From positions 1 through 25,475 of the forward strand of contig JADGJL010000317.1 of the NCBI GenBank assembly GCA_027600665.1: a DNA stretch of 25,475 bases, read 5' to 3'. The stretch is from Irineochytrium annulatum. Its lineage: Eukaryota > Chytridiomycota > Chytridiomycetes > Chytridiales > Chytridiaceae. Positions 11,395 to 21,806 of the stretch are shown piece after piece. Positions within the stretch are counted from its first letter, which is position 1. Each line of letters starts with the position of its first letter. Made by a program: the position numbers and the translations under genes. The notes under the pieces were generated by a model. That model made no database searches, was not told the origin of the DNA, and was given only the letters and a program-made list of their open reading frames with translations.

Positions 11395-14300
11395 CTATTT
11401 TACCTTCGCCTCATCCAGGGTTGCCTGATATCCATGCGGGTTGGCCTGCCGAATTCTTTTCACGAAAGCATGAGTGAAGGTTATGAGCCTGCACTGGAAC
11501 TTACAGTTTCAAAAAGACCTCCTCTAATGTGGTGAGGGAAATACCCCAGGCCTTGACTACCCCTCCCTCATTACCCTCCAGCCATTTGACAAATTTCGGG
11601 ATTTCACTGGTGATGCTAGGCGGAATCTACGACGGGAACATTTTGTTCAGTAATATTGACCAAATGTCAACAACGGCATTGTAAATATTAACTTGATAAA
11701 TCATATTGCCAGCTGAATCATCCTGAAGTCTTGCTTCAGGGCCGAGCCTTTCGAGTACGTTCGCCTTTATCACTGCAGGGCTTCCCGTGATGATGGAGAT
11801 TATGTATCCGGCACCGTGCCTGGCCTTAAGAGTTATAGAATTACCTAAGGCACGAAGTCGGCCTAAAGCTCATTATTTAGCGACTGAGATATTTATGGGG
11901 TGTTCACCGTGAGCCATGATGCCGATGCAGTCACCCAAGACGTCCGCCTCCTCCATCGAGTGGGTCGTCTAAGGATGTGACGTTATACTCTGTACTCGGT
12001 TTGCAGCGAGGATGAAAAGACCTTTACCAGGACAATAACGCGGCCTCGCTTGAAGTTCTCGATGAAAGTCCAAACATGCCGCCGATTCACGGGATCCATT
12101 CCAGTCGTTGGCTCGTCTAAAAATATTACGCGAGGGTCCCCGATGGTCGATATCAAAAGCGAAAGCCGTCGCTTCATTCTTCATCGTATTGCAATCAGCG
12201 TTCGATGATTCATGTGAAGATCAGTACCCTCCAGAATATGTCCCGGACCGCACGTCCCTGACCGTCCAAAGCTTAACAGCCCTTAGCCTTTCCTGAAACA
12301 ACTCCCTCCAATTCGCCTTCGGGACGCCCTTCAGCCCCGCATAGAGTTCGATATGCTCCTTCGCCGTTAGGTCCTCAAACAGAATATCGTGCTGTGGACA
12401 CACCCCAAGCATCTTTCTAATGCATCCCATCTGCGATTTAACGGACAGTCCATAAATTAGTGCGTCGCCCGCGGAGGGCGGCGTCAACCCCGACAATATC
12501 GACATGGTTGTTGACTTCCCCGCACCATTTTGCCCTAACAACGCGAGCAGCTTCCCCTCCTCGAGCCTGAGACACATGTCCGCGACGGCGACCTTCCCCT
12601 CCTCCTTAGACAGAACTGCTCGTAGAAAACTCTTATGGTTGCTGTAGACCTTCCGCAGGTTCACGAGCCTGATCGCTGCATTGCCCTCCCCGTTCAAAGT
12701 CTCGCGTCGCTCTCGATTAACGTCCACGTCCTCGTCCTCGGGCGGTGGCGTGAGGTGCCGGGTCGCCTGGAGCACATTGCTCATCCACCGCTCCTCCTGT
12801 ACCGCCGCCGTTGACACGTAACCCCAGTATGAGGGAAGTATAAAAAACCACGGTGGTTTTGAGGTGCCATAGGGATCTGGGATGACGTTGTCGAAATACC
12901 ACAGAAGGATGCTGTAGCCGAGGATATTGAGTAGCATGAATTGCCAGGCTTGCACAGGGTTTGGGAGGTCGACGTCGTACATTGGTTGGTACTTAGAGGG
13001 GAGGACGTTATATAGCTGGGTCCAGGAAAAGCCTGACAAACGAGGTTTGTGTTAAGAGAGAAGCAGTAGGAACAATTAAACCTGGACCGGGTATGTATGT
13101 CCCCGTGGTTTTATCGAACTTTCCAACAGTAAGTGTGGTGATATCGAGGAACATATGACCAAAATTAAAGAAGGGCAAGAAGGCCATGACTTAAAAGGGA
13201 TTGGTCAATGAAGGTGTACAGGAGGACGCACAAACCAACTTTGCCATGCCAGCGGTGTGACAATGGTCGGAGCCCACCAGATGTAGCCGAGGTTGCCGGA
13301 TGAGAAGACGAAGCTCTCAAACAACAGTCCTATAACAAAAATGAAGATGCCCAGAAGGACAGCCGTTTTGGATTGGCCAACGAAGGCGGTCAGGAACATG
13401 CCGAACATGACCATGCTGAGCCCGAAAAGGAAGAAGGTGATGAAGAGGACGCCAAAGTCGCAATGGAGGAAGGCGTCGAACTGGAACGCGAGGCCGAGAA
13501 TCACGGAGAGGAACGAGTTGATCGCAACCATCAGCATGCTTGACATGACATGGCTCAACCAGTAAACTACAGGCTGTTATATTTTTAATTTTATCAAACA
13601 CTCGTCCAACAATAAACATGAAGCTCACCTTCAGGCCCATCATCTCCATTGCAAGCCTCAGCTTCGATTCCTTCTCGCTCACAATCTGATTCATAATGTT
13701 GATGAAAATAACCATCTACAGTGGTGTAATTTAGCGGCGCATTTTACTCTCAAAGATCGAGTTACGTTTGAACAAAAGAAGAAAACAGGTCCGAGCTTCT
13801 GTATGACATCGTCGCTCAACGTCATCGCGGGCAGAACCGGCCAGTCCTTCATTTGATAATCCAGCGTTGCATTTACCTTCCCACCGGCAAGCGTAGTGAC
13901 TGCACGTCGTTAATCAGCCAAGTCTAACGAGGAACCACCTCACTAATAGCTTCGTCGATTCCCCTCACGACGCTCAGCAGCTCTCTCCCAAAGTAATCCG
14001 TCCCATTCGCCGTCTGCGACCCGTTGAACCAGACCTGGTACCTGACGTTTAAGTTTGGCCCACTCAACGTCTCGACGTCCCATACAACGGCCCACCGCGT
14101 CGTGTTCGGCTTCGCCAGCGCGTAGTCGTAGATACCTTGCACGGATTCCGCGGGCCTGATGGTGGTCTCGTCCCCCGCGACGGGAGCGTAACCAGGCATT
14201 AGTGTCGTAGTAGGGAGGACGGTCAGATCCGTCCCTGTGCGGCGGGAGTTGACGGCGGCGAAGGTTGTCATGAATGAGGTTGTCTGTGATGTAGCCGGGT

Positions 14301-15137
14301 AGTAGAGAAAGAGAAGGCAGTAAGACTTGGTCGTGGCGCCTTGGCATGGCGGGACGCCTTCGAGTGGACTTGTGGGAGGGTAAGGGTTCGAGACGCGCTG
14401 TGCGGCGAAGTCCGATTGTTGGAGCACGTAGAGAATGAGGTGGAAGATGAAGGGTGCGACGACGGTCTGGGAGAGCGTCGCGGCCTTGTATCGTAGCTGC
14501 GCGTAGAGTGATGTCAGAGGATAACAGCGCGCGAACGTGTGACAGCCCGAAGAAATAAAAATAACAATGATACACACCTGCAGGATCGTGTTTTTTCTCA
14601 GCATGATGGAAAGCTGCTGAAAAAAGGTCATCAAGAAGCCGCGCTCGACAGATTTGGACGTCTTGGTCACTGACGGCAGCCTGTGGGTGGACTGGAAGGC
14701 CGGCTCGTCCTTAGTATCAGCAAGCATAACCGGAGACGGGGGGGAGTTGAGAGAGTGCGTCTGGATAGCCACGTCGGAGATGGTCGTGGGATCAAGCCCA
14801 GCCGTCTCTTCAGACGGTCTGGCAAGCTCCGCGGCAACCGTCGTGCTTTGAGCATCACCATGTGAATCCCGGTGCACGACGGCGGGGCCGACATCGTACG
14901 CCGGTGGCGCACCCAGGGCCGGCTGCGCTTTTGGGTTGTTGCTCATGAAGCCGTTGTCAAAGTTAGACGTGCTCTTATCCTGCAAAACTGGAGTACATCA
15001 AATTTGGAAGGCGTCGTGATAGTGTGCAACACTATTTGTTAGGGAGCTACCTTTCCTGCCGATATCTCCCGGATCTGATTGTTGCCCGCTCGACGTACGC
15101 CCGTTGGAAGACGACAGAACAAACCTACTTGCCGCAT
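11395..15137 (-). CDS. Half-size ABC transporter, subfamily A
   Basis: ATP-driven membrane transporter; ABCA proteins usually move lipids. Thirteen exons: 15051-15137, 14578-14979, 13944-14496, 13766-13899, 13629-13715, 13240-13573, 13082-13189, 12228-13032, 12028-12178, 11908-11968, 11693-11862, 11505-11626, 11395-11455; about 1024 aa. A Pro/Ser-rich cytosolic N terminus leads to the first membrane helix (about 170-190). A large loop with glycosylation sequons (NTT, NGS, NGT, NAT) follows, then a helix bundle including the marker NQIVSEKESKLRLAMEMMGLK. One nucleotide-binding domain is complete: Walker A GQNGAGKST (735-743), Q-loop CPQHDILFEDLTA, signature YSGGMKRR (Leu replaced by Tyr), Walker B VIFLDEP (854-860), H-loop TTHSMEEAD (His890) and the family C-terminal EEVFLKL motif. 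With one half only it must dimerise. The first exon is the weakest call; ATG 14946 is an alternative start. The substrate is unknown. Confidence 0.94.
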
Positions 15138-15498
15138 AAAGGCCACGAAGGAGGTGCTAAGTCGACAACGATGTATTATTTGTAGCAATTCTGAACTTCA
15201 CCCCACGATTCAACAACGGGTAATCGACAATCCATGGTCACAAACATCGGAGCAAAGGTAATCGAACAAGTTTATAAGACCCCATATATCCTGAGCTGTA
15301 TGTACAAAGAAAGACCCTCTCGACATAACTTTACCACACGGCATAACACAATCAGATCTTACAACAAATATAATTGAATGAGCTTCCACTAATCCCTGAT
15401 ATCCCTGAGCTATTTACAGCGACCCCATCGGACAAGATATGATGAACAAAAAAAAAAAATCTAACAGGATTATCGATGATTCCCACGCTCTACCTTGC
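15138..15498. other. Spacer upstream of the ABCA gene
   Basis: These 361 AT-rich bases lie between the ABCA start and the stop of the small membrane-anchored orphan, both on the minus strand. They should hold the ABCA promoter and the orphan's 3' UTR. A run of about 13 A residues sits near 15448-15460. No coding frame is credible here. Confidence 0.45.
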
Positions 15499-16110
15499 TC
15501 AGACCAGCATGGCGGACGCCAGCACGCTTACGCACAACGTCAAGGCGTACACTGACAGCATGCCCGCAAGAACCTTAGCGGTGTCTCCGATGACCGAGTC
15601 GCCGCGGCGCGCGAGCGCGGGAGCCGGGGCTGGGAGGTGTTCGAGCTGACCGATCACGTCCTGCGGCCTGGGAGGCTCAGGCGCGTGCTTTTTCTGCTTG
15701 CGAGGCGGGGAGGCGCGGAGATTGTCGACGCTGTCAGGAAGTGGATTCATGAGTACATGTTTGCATGTGCGCCTGCGCCGATCTAGGTGGGTAAGCAGAG
15801 GTACAGACCTGGTCTTGCGGCCGGGAGCGAGGTGACCACGGTCGGCCCAGCAGCCGTTCTGAGAGGCGGTTCGCTGACGCATGATCGGCTTGAGAGGCGA
15901 GCGGGAGGGGTGTGAGTCGAGGATGTCGATGGCGCGGGTTGTGATGATCCAAAATTCAAATCGTTTGATGCAAGAGATTCGAACGGAGCACTGCTGGGAC
16001 CGGCCTTGATAACCGCATTTCGTCAGTCGCGTTATTAGCAAGCCGCACAAACGGATCGCATCGTTGGTGATGCGCACGGCAGCCCGTTGCCGTTGCCGTT
16101 GCCGTCGCAT
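15499..16110 (-). CDS. Small orphan protein with C-terminal membrane anchor
   Basis: I do not recognise this protein. An uninterrupted 203-codon frame runs from ATG 16110 to a TGA at 15499. The last 83 codons have the C/G-ending bias of the neighbouring genes, so the 3' half is the firmest part. It encodes a basic, Pro-rich stretch (PPRKQKKHAPEPPRPQ) and then a hydrophobic segment, VLAGMLSVYALTLCVSVLAS, only a few residues from the C terminus. That is the layout of a tail-anchored protein with a cytosolic N terminus. The start is uncertain: ATGs at 15882 and 15750 are also in frame. A possible 78-nt intron (gtctgt...ctgacag, about 15731-15808) would remove residues without changing frame. The first codons of the long version fall in a hexamer repeat, which weakens that start. 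Confidence 0.5.
   Translation of the reverse strand: MRRQRQRQRAAVRITNDAIRLCGLLITRLTKCGYQGRSQQCSVRISCIKRFEFWIITTRAIDILDSHPSRSPLKPIMRQRTASQNGCWADRGHLAPGRKTRSVPLLTHLDRRRRTCKHVLMNPLPDSVDNLRASPPRKQKKHAPEPPRPQDVIGQLEHLPAPAPALARRGDSVIGDTAKVLAGMLSVYALTLCVSVLASAMLV
16084..16105. repeat. Short hexamer tandem repeat (CCGTTG)n
   Basis: Three full copies and a partial copy of CCGTTG run head to tail. On the minus strand they would encode alternating Gln and Arg at the N terminus of the longest version of the membrane-anchored orphan. Confidence 0.8.
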
Positions 16111-16355
16111 GCATATTGACGCATAAAAGCGACCGACGTAGAATTATTATCACACGTTTACTTTTCTCTGCGCAAATTGTGGCTATGCAGCTGTATAACT
16201 TATGATGTCATACACGTGGTTACCAAGTTTTTCCAACCACCCCAAAAAAAAAGCAATAATAAACTTTCGGACTTTCTTGTCCGAGACTGCAACACTTGTT
16301 TATTACAGATCCACAAGATTTTGGCATAGCATTTAGCACCACTCGCCTCGCTGAC
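16111..16355. promoter_or_regulatory. Divergent spacer between two orphan genes
   Basis: This AT-rich stretch of 245 bases lies between the starts of the minus-strand orphan and the plus-strand orphan. Its base composition differs sharply from the GC-rich coding on both sides. A run of nine A residues lies near 16244-16252. No defined promoter element is visible. Confidence 0.35.
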
Positions 16356-16868
16356 ATGGAGGCGGAATCTCATGAAGGTGGAGGTCGAGAGCCTCCTGCC
16401 ACGGACGGTGCAGAGCTAGACTGGGACGAAGATCATCGTGGAGGAGGATGATATCTTGGAGGCTTGGTCGTGGTGACGACCGGCTCCCGATCTCGCGGGC
16501 CATCCTCAGCACCGTCATCCGCGTTCAGCTCTGCTTCGACTGTGTCTGGAGTCTCCAACGACCTCCAATGTGGCGATTTCACGCCCGCCGCCGGAGCTAC
16601 TGTGAATGGCATGGACAGCAACGGCAGGGCCAAACAGCTGCAGGACTTCGTGGTCGCCACCACAATTTCTCAGCGCGTAGCCCAGGCGGCCACGTCGAAC
16701 CCGACGAATTGCGTGTCGGCGAAAGACCAGCTGCCGGCAGAGCTTCAATCGGACATCGCGGCGAGCTTCCCGAGGCCGCTGTCGTACCCCTTCGATATGA
16801 AGGACGACACGATCACGTCGTCTAGCATCGAGAAGAAGCCTGCCACTACGTCCCAGCGTCCGACCTAG
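16356..16868 (+). CDS. Orphan Ser/Thr/Ala-rich protein, 3' end uncertain
   Basis: I do not recognise this gene. ATG 16356 opens a short acidic exon (16356-16437, ending in ELDWDEDH). A 72-nt intron (gtggag...cctcag, 16438-16509) joins it in the same frame to an exon at 16510-16868, giving 146 aa. Unspliced, the frame has a TGA near 16449. The second exon has strong G/C preference at codon third positions, as in neighbouring genes, which marks it as real coding on this strand. The product is rich in Ser, Thr, Ala and Gln with no visible domain, signal peptide or membrane helix. The TAG at 16866 may not be the true end: two other plus frames stay open to about 17050 and 17259, so further exons could follow. 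A decaying gene is another reading. Confidence 0.4.
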
Positions 16869-17631
16869 CACCTTCCCCCGCCGATCCTCAATCGCACCCG
16901 GAGTCGCTTCAACGGAGTCAGCAGCAGCTGCTTGCGGTGGCGATTTCGCGTTGGAAGGGGAGCGCACCAGTCGCCGGGATCCTGCCGCCTCTCACACAGA
17001 TGGCATCTACGTCAAACGACGCAACGGTTTACAATATACGCTGGACTCTATAGGGATAGTCATCGTCTTTGGGGGTTTCATCGGAGAACTTGTCCTCTAT
17101 GAAGGACTCGACGCCGGTCAAGCGGGCTGGAGTCTAAAAGCTTTGAGTCTTCGCTTTAGTGGCGACGGGCCACAACACTTGCCACCTTCCTGCACCAGCC
17201 ATGCCGCCGTCGTAGACCCCTTGTTGATGGCCTCCGTCAAGCCTGAGCCAGTGAACTAGACGAATTTGACCTGCACGAGTTCCCGTTTGTCTCAAAACAT
17301 CTAATCGACAGAACAATGTAATACTATTAAGTAAACGACAGTTATATTCGTGTTGTAGTTGCGAACACGAGCGGTCGGTCGTCTGGTCCTTGAAACTTGC
17401 GATCAACAAACCTCACTCGCGACCCCGTCCCAACCAACCTCAGCCCGTAAACAAGCTGACATCGATTTCGGACTCGCGACAGAATCCGCAGAGCTCGACG
17501 ACCACCGACGGCCATCAACGACGACGACCGCCTCTTTGGTGTAGTGTCACCTCGTGTTTGGCAAAGCTGTGAGGACTTGTCGGTCCCATCTCCTAGCTCA
17601 CCGCAACCCAACGTCTGCATCGGCTTCACTG
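16869..17631. other. Spacer with ambiguous open frames upstream of transgelin
   Basis: These 763 bases precede the transgelin gene. A plus frame runs open to a TAG at 17257-17259 and contains a hydrophobic stretch (GIVIVFGGFIGELVLY), but no splice junction linking it to the preceding orphan could be fixed. From about 17260 to 17350 the sequence is AT-rich. Positions 17360-17631 are GC-rich and probably hold the transgelin promoter and 5' UTR. Confidence 0.35.
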
Positions 17632-18815
17632 ATGTCTCAAGATCAGCTCTACGGCCTGGACAAGGAGGTGAGCTCGAAGACCTTTGGGCGGCGGGGAGGA
17701 CTGGCCGAGAAGCGATCGTGGGCGGGGCCTCACCCCATCGACCCAATGGATCAGATTCGCTTATGGCAAGCTCTATGAAGGACTAACCATTCCTTGATGA
17801 CTTCCAGATTGCGGAGAAGCTTTCCTCCAAGTACGACCCGAAGCGGGAAGCGGACGGTAAGGCAGATTGTTACTTTCCCGCCACAGCTGGCCGTTAATTC
17901 CGTAACGTTCTTCATCGGCTCTAGCTCGATGGTACATCGAGACGATCACGGGCGAGAAGTTCGCCTCGGACGACTTCCAGGAGTCGCTGAAGTCGGGCGT
18001 GCTTCTCTGCAAGCTCATGAACAAGATCCGACCGCAGGAGCCGATTAAGATCTCCAACTTCAAAACGCCCTTCAAGCAGATGGAGAATATTGCCTTCTTC
18101 TTGGACCGGCTTGGGAAAATGGGTGTTCCTACTTTCGACAAATTTCAGACGGTTGACTTGTACGAAGGGAAGAACATTGACCAGGTTCGTCTATTTCAGA
18201 GCAATTGGCGGTATTCTGGAGCGCTAATTCTTTACTGTTAAGGTCATCAACGCCATCTTCTCCCTCTCCCGCTATGCCGCCGCCGCGGGCTTCGACGGTC
18301 CCATCCTTGGCCCGAAACTCGCTACCAAATCTGAGCGCAACTTCACTGAGGAGCAACTGAACCAGTCCAAGTCCATGCTCCCTCGCCTTACCGCCTTCGT
18401 GCCCAAGAACGACGGCCCGGGCCCGTTCGGCGGCCGTCGTGAGATCGGCGGAATTTACCTCGAAAACCAGGACGACGCCGACTCCAACGCCGCCGCCGCT
18501 GCCATCGAGGCTGTCTCCATCGCCGATAGGCGGCCGTCCGCGCCTGTCGTCGAGGAGCCCGTCAAAGTGGCGCCGTTCCCCGACGTCGTGGAGGAGGCTC
18601 CGCAGCCGGAGTTTGCCCCACCCCCGCGAAACTATATCCCCGCGGAGCCCGCGCACGAGGCGCCAGAGCAGGCCGGCGGGCCGACCTCGCCAACTGATAT
18701 CCAGGATTCGTACATCGACTCTTACTACGGGGACGACGCGGAGGAGGTCGTCATCGTTGAGGATGACGATGAGGATGTCAAATACCTGGCGCCGACGCCG
18801 AGGAGGGAAGAGTAG
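17632..18815 (+). CDS. SCP1: Transgelin / calponin-homology actin-binding protein
   Basis: Actin-bundling protein of the cortical cytoskeleton, related to yeast Scp1 and fission yeast Stg1. Four exons: 17632-17667, 17808-17856, 17925-18184, 18243-18815; 305 aa. The N terminus MSQDQLYGLDKE matches family members. A single type-3 calponin-homology domain spans about residues 25-130, with RWYIETITGEKF, LKSGVLLCKLMNKI, FKQMENIAFFL and FQTVDLYEGKNIDQVINAIFS. The calponin-like segment GPKLATKSERNFTEEQ (about 139-154) follows. The protein is about 100 residues longer than the yeast forms: from about 185 it has an Ala/Pro-rich stretch and a strongly acidic, Tyr-containing end (VEDDDEDVKYL). Intron 1 (140 nt) reads in frame for 36 codons with coding-like base choice before a stop, so its retention would give a short truncated product. 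The gene converges on the EFHC1-like gene. Confidence 0.93.
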
Positions 18816-19425
18816 TGGACTTGTCTGATGGATATGCGTTTTCGATATTATCCATACCAGTTTCTGATCCTTGCGGAGTTTTATTGTACTTTATACTGCT
18901 TTTGGACAACGACTTTTGCGTTATTTTGGACTTGAAAGGCTCGAATGGCTCGGAGTCCTTTCTTTAGCTCGTTTTTTGCTCACTATCTTTCTTCTGCCTT
19001 TGTGTTTATCAAGTCTACCCAGCTCTCTCGCAACTCCTGTGTATTTTCAGTGCCTTAGCTTCTGCCTCTGCTGTGTTTCTATTTTTGGCTGATGTCCAAA
19101 ATAATATTTCAAACTTGGTCCCTTTTACTTGTTTGTACTTCCTCTAATTTTGAAAATTGAGAACGCGGCTGGTCGCCCCCCGCCAATTAAAATTGCAAAA
19201 AGAATGAATGGCACCAAACAGAAAGGTAAAGGAATTTAAATCTAATCTTGGCTGCTTTTTTCGATCCAGTATGTACAAAGTCGGGACCGAGAGGGAGGGC
19301 AGGGCAACGAAACTTTTGAATGAGTCGCCGCAAGCACAAGCCTGTCAACCGGGAACGGGAAAGTAGTAGCCAGAACTCATAACACACCACCACCAAAAGA
19401 AGAACCGGAAAGCGATGAGTCTACT
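18816..19425. other. Convergent 3' region of transgelin and EFHC1-like genes
   Basis: These 610 bases lie between two stop codons facing each other and are T-rich on the plus strand. Short open frames here (18871-19092 plus, 19187-19396 minus) are hydrophobic or featureless translations of AT-rich DNA. I see no further gene and no repeat. Confidence 0.5.
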
Positions 19426-21806
19426 TTACTTCGATGCGGAAGGGAAGATAGTTGAGATCAATTTTAAATAGTCAACCTTCCTTGGTTCTTCCTCGAAGCA
19501 TCGCGACAGCGTAATCACCTCCTGCAGTCACAATCAGCAAACCATTACTGGCTTAAGCCTCAATATCGACTTACATGATCCGTCAGCACGCCATTCCACG
19601 CGGCCCGCCCAGCCTCTACCAAAAACTTCCTGTCGACGATGCCCGACCCCTTTATATCCTTAGCCTTCATCTTCTCCTCCAACGCTTTGCCAACCGCGGC
19701 CCCCTCCTTGCTCGCCACGACCCTCCTAACCTTCTCCTCGACCCTTCCCAAGTCCGACATTACGAACCCACTTGCGCCCCTCGTCCGCTGCTGCGCGTCC
19801 TCCATGTAGTTGAAAACGTACTCGTCCGCGTCCAGGAGCACGAACACGCGGCGGAACACCTCGACGCACGCGCCCACGTGCAGGTCGCGCGCCGCGTAGT
19901 ACTCCGGTCCCGTGGGACTTGACAGGGAGGAACCCGGCTTGAGGACGCGCGTGCGCTCCATGAACTTGCCGCCGATGATGCCGGCGTTCCGCTGGGGCGG
20001 CTCGTAAATGGTCATCATATCGTCAGCGAGGCGGTAGCTGATCACGAAGCGGCGGCCGAGGTCCTCCTTGTGCTTCGACTCCTGCATATAGGTGTTTGAG
20101 CATTTCGCGGTGAAGAGAGTAGGAGTAGGAGGTGGAGGTGGAAGTTTTCTTACCATTCTGGCGACAAACCGGAGCACCTTGTGCTCGTTCTCGAGCATCT
20201 TGATAAAGTCCTTCTTAGGCGGTTTCAGGACAAGGTACCGGCACGACTGCAGCGAGTCCTCGACCGAGCCGTAGCCGTTGTAGGGAGGCAGCTCCGAGTC
20301 CGGCAGCGAGGTGAGCGAAATGCCGACCTTGTGACGGGGCTCCTCGGGCTCGAGCGGTATCGCCTTCATGCTGTCGGCGGCGACATTCATGTTGTCGGCG
20401 TAGAATTGCTTCGTGTAATCGTCGCAATCGCGACTATATGTATAAAGCAAGTGAATTTAAGGTTACCAAAAAAGAATCCTTACATCAGGAAGTCACGGCC
20501 GAGAACATTCACGACACTGCCGATGCGGAAGTCCCTCCAAGTGTACTTAGCCATGTCGTTAACATCTGCTCAGCGCATAATGTTAGATTCCAAACACTTG
20601 TGACCAAGCTAATTACAAGCAAGCCCGCCCACCTGACAGTTCCCCGAAAGCTTTCGGAAGTTTCTGCTTCCTCAACAAGATTGGAAACGGGTCTCGGCCG
20701 TTGTTCGGCTTCTGGACTTCCCGAACCTCAACGCAGTCATCGACGAGGTAGTAGTGGATAACCTGAGTTATCAAAGGGGTTTAGAGGTGAGGTTTCGACT
20801 GCGCTTACAAAATACTAACAAATTCCCGGAGCTCGCCAAACATCGAGTCCCTGTCGTCCCAGACGCAGAAGAACCGGAGCACCTTCCTGTCGTTCTCTAA
20901 AAACCTGCGGAGCTTGTCGTTGCGCTCGGTCGAGAGGTGGCCGTTCCTCAGCGGGCGGTTGCGGATGTCCTGGTAAGGGTCCGTAGGCATTTCCTCCCTG
21001 GGCCTGATTCTAATCCCCTCCGTCTCCACGAGGTATTGCTAATTACGCAAGCAAAGTCGAAAAATCAGCGACAGAATGGAGCGCCGGCAACGAACCTCAG
21101 TGAACTTGTCGCAAGAGACGATGCGGAAAGTCTTCCCGTAGAACTGAATGTTGGTGCCCAGGTTAAAGTCTTGGACCGTGTAGTACTCAGTCGAATTCTT
21201 TGGCAGCCTTTGGCGCTTAATGAGGACGCCCTGCGGGATCCCGCTGTTTTCGACCGGCGGCTCAACGACGGCGATTGAGTCGTCTTCGACGTAGTAGTGG
21301 ATCCGGACCTTCCGGAGGTGGTACTGCTCCGTCGACTCGTGGACGGTCTGCTTGAAGTAGCCGTCGAATCGCAGGACCTGAGCACCCATCACAAATCGTT
21401 ATCATTTCGTGCCCGTCTTCCCCAGATTACAGGTAACGAACCACTTTGTCAAAAGCAACGTGAGCGGGGACAAAGCGCGGGGTCGTGCTCTTGTTCTGGT
21501 GCTGCTTGTCCCCGTACGTAATCCTCGGGTCGGAGCCAATCTCCATGGCCTCCAGCAGCTCCTCCGGCGTGAGTTGGTCCAACCCCGACAGATCAATAGG
21601 GTCAAGCCCAATCCCGACGACGGGGCGGCGCTGAACAGCGTAGCCGTTGTTGTAGTCCAGCGAGTGCGGCTTCCTGAAGTCCGTTTTCTGAGGAAACGAC
21701 GAGAGTCAGCGGAGTTGTGTAATACAGGTTCCTGGGCGGGGATACGGACTGTGACATCTCTGAAGCTGTTTCCGGGCAAGAACGGGATGGCGTCCTGGGT
21801 GGCCAT
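19426..21806 (-). CDS. EFHC1: EFHC1/Rib72-like axonemal protein with three DM10 domains
   Basis: Structural protein of motile cilia; EFHC1/Rib72 proteins line the inside of axonemal doublet microtubules. Nine exons: 21750-21806, 21445-21687, 21096-21377, 20820-21038, 20633-20762, 20484-20565, 20154-20433, 19575-20081, 19426-19521; 631 aa, against about 640 in the human protein. The N terminus has [15 protein letters not shown], the family signature. Three DM10 domains start at about residues 101 (VLRFDGYF), 247 (VLRFFCVW) and 424 (VLRFVARM), spaced as in animal EFHC1; their ends carry [22 protein letters not shown] and [15 protein letters not shown]-terminal EF-hand-like region ([15 protein letters not shown]) has lost most calcium ligands. 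ATG 21806 fits family length; an in-frame ATG at 21953 would add 49 residues. Intron 20082-20153 is 72 nt, stop-free and in frame. Confidence 0.95.

Noticed and set aside
13943..14575. 210-codon minus-strand open frame
   Set aside because: It overlaps the ABCA luminal-loop exon in another frame of the same strand and is Arg-rich; the correct frame has sequons and the family sequence.
16515..16967. 150-codon minus-strand open frame
   Set aside because: Its translation is Arg-rich, and the opposite strand shows the expected G/C third-position bias, so the plus strand is the better coding choice.
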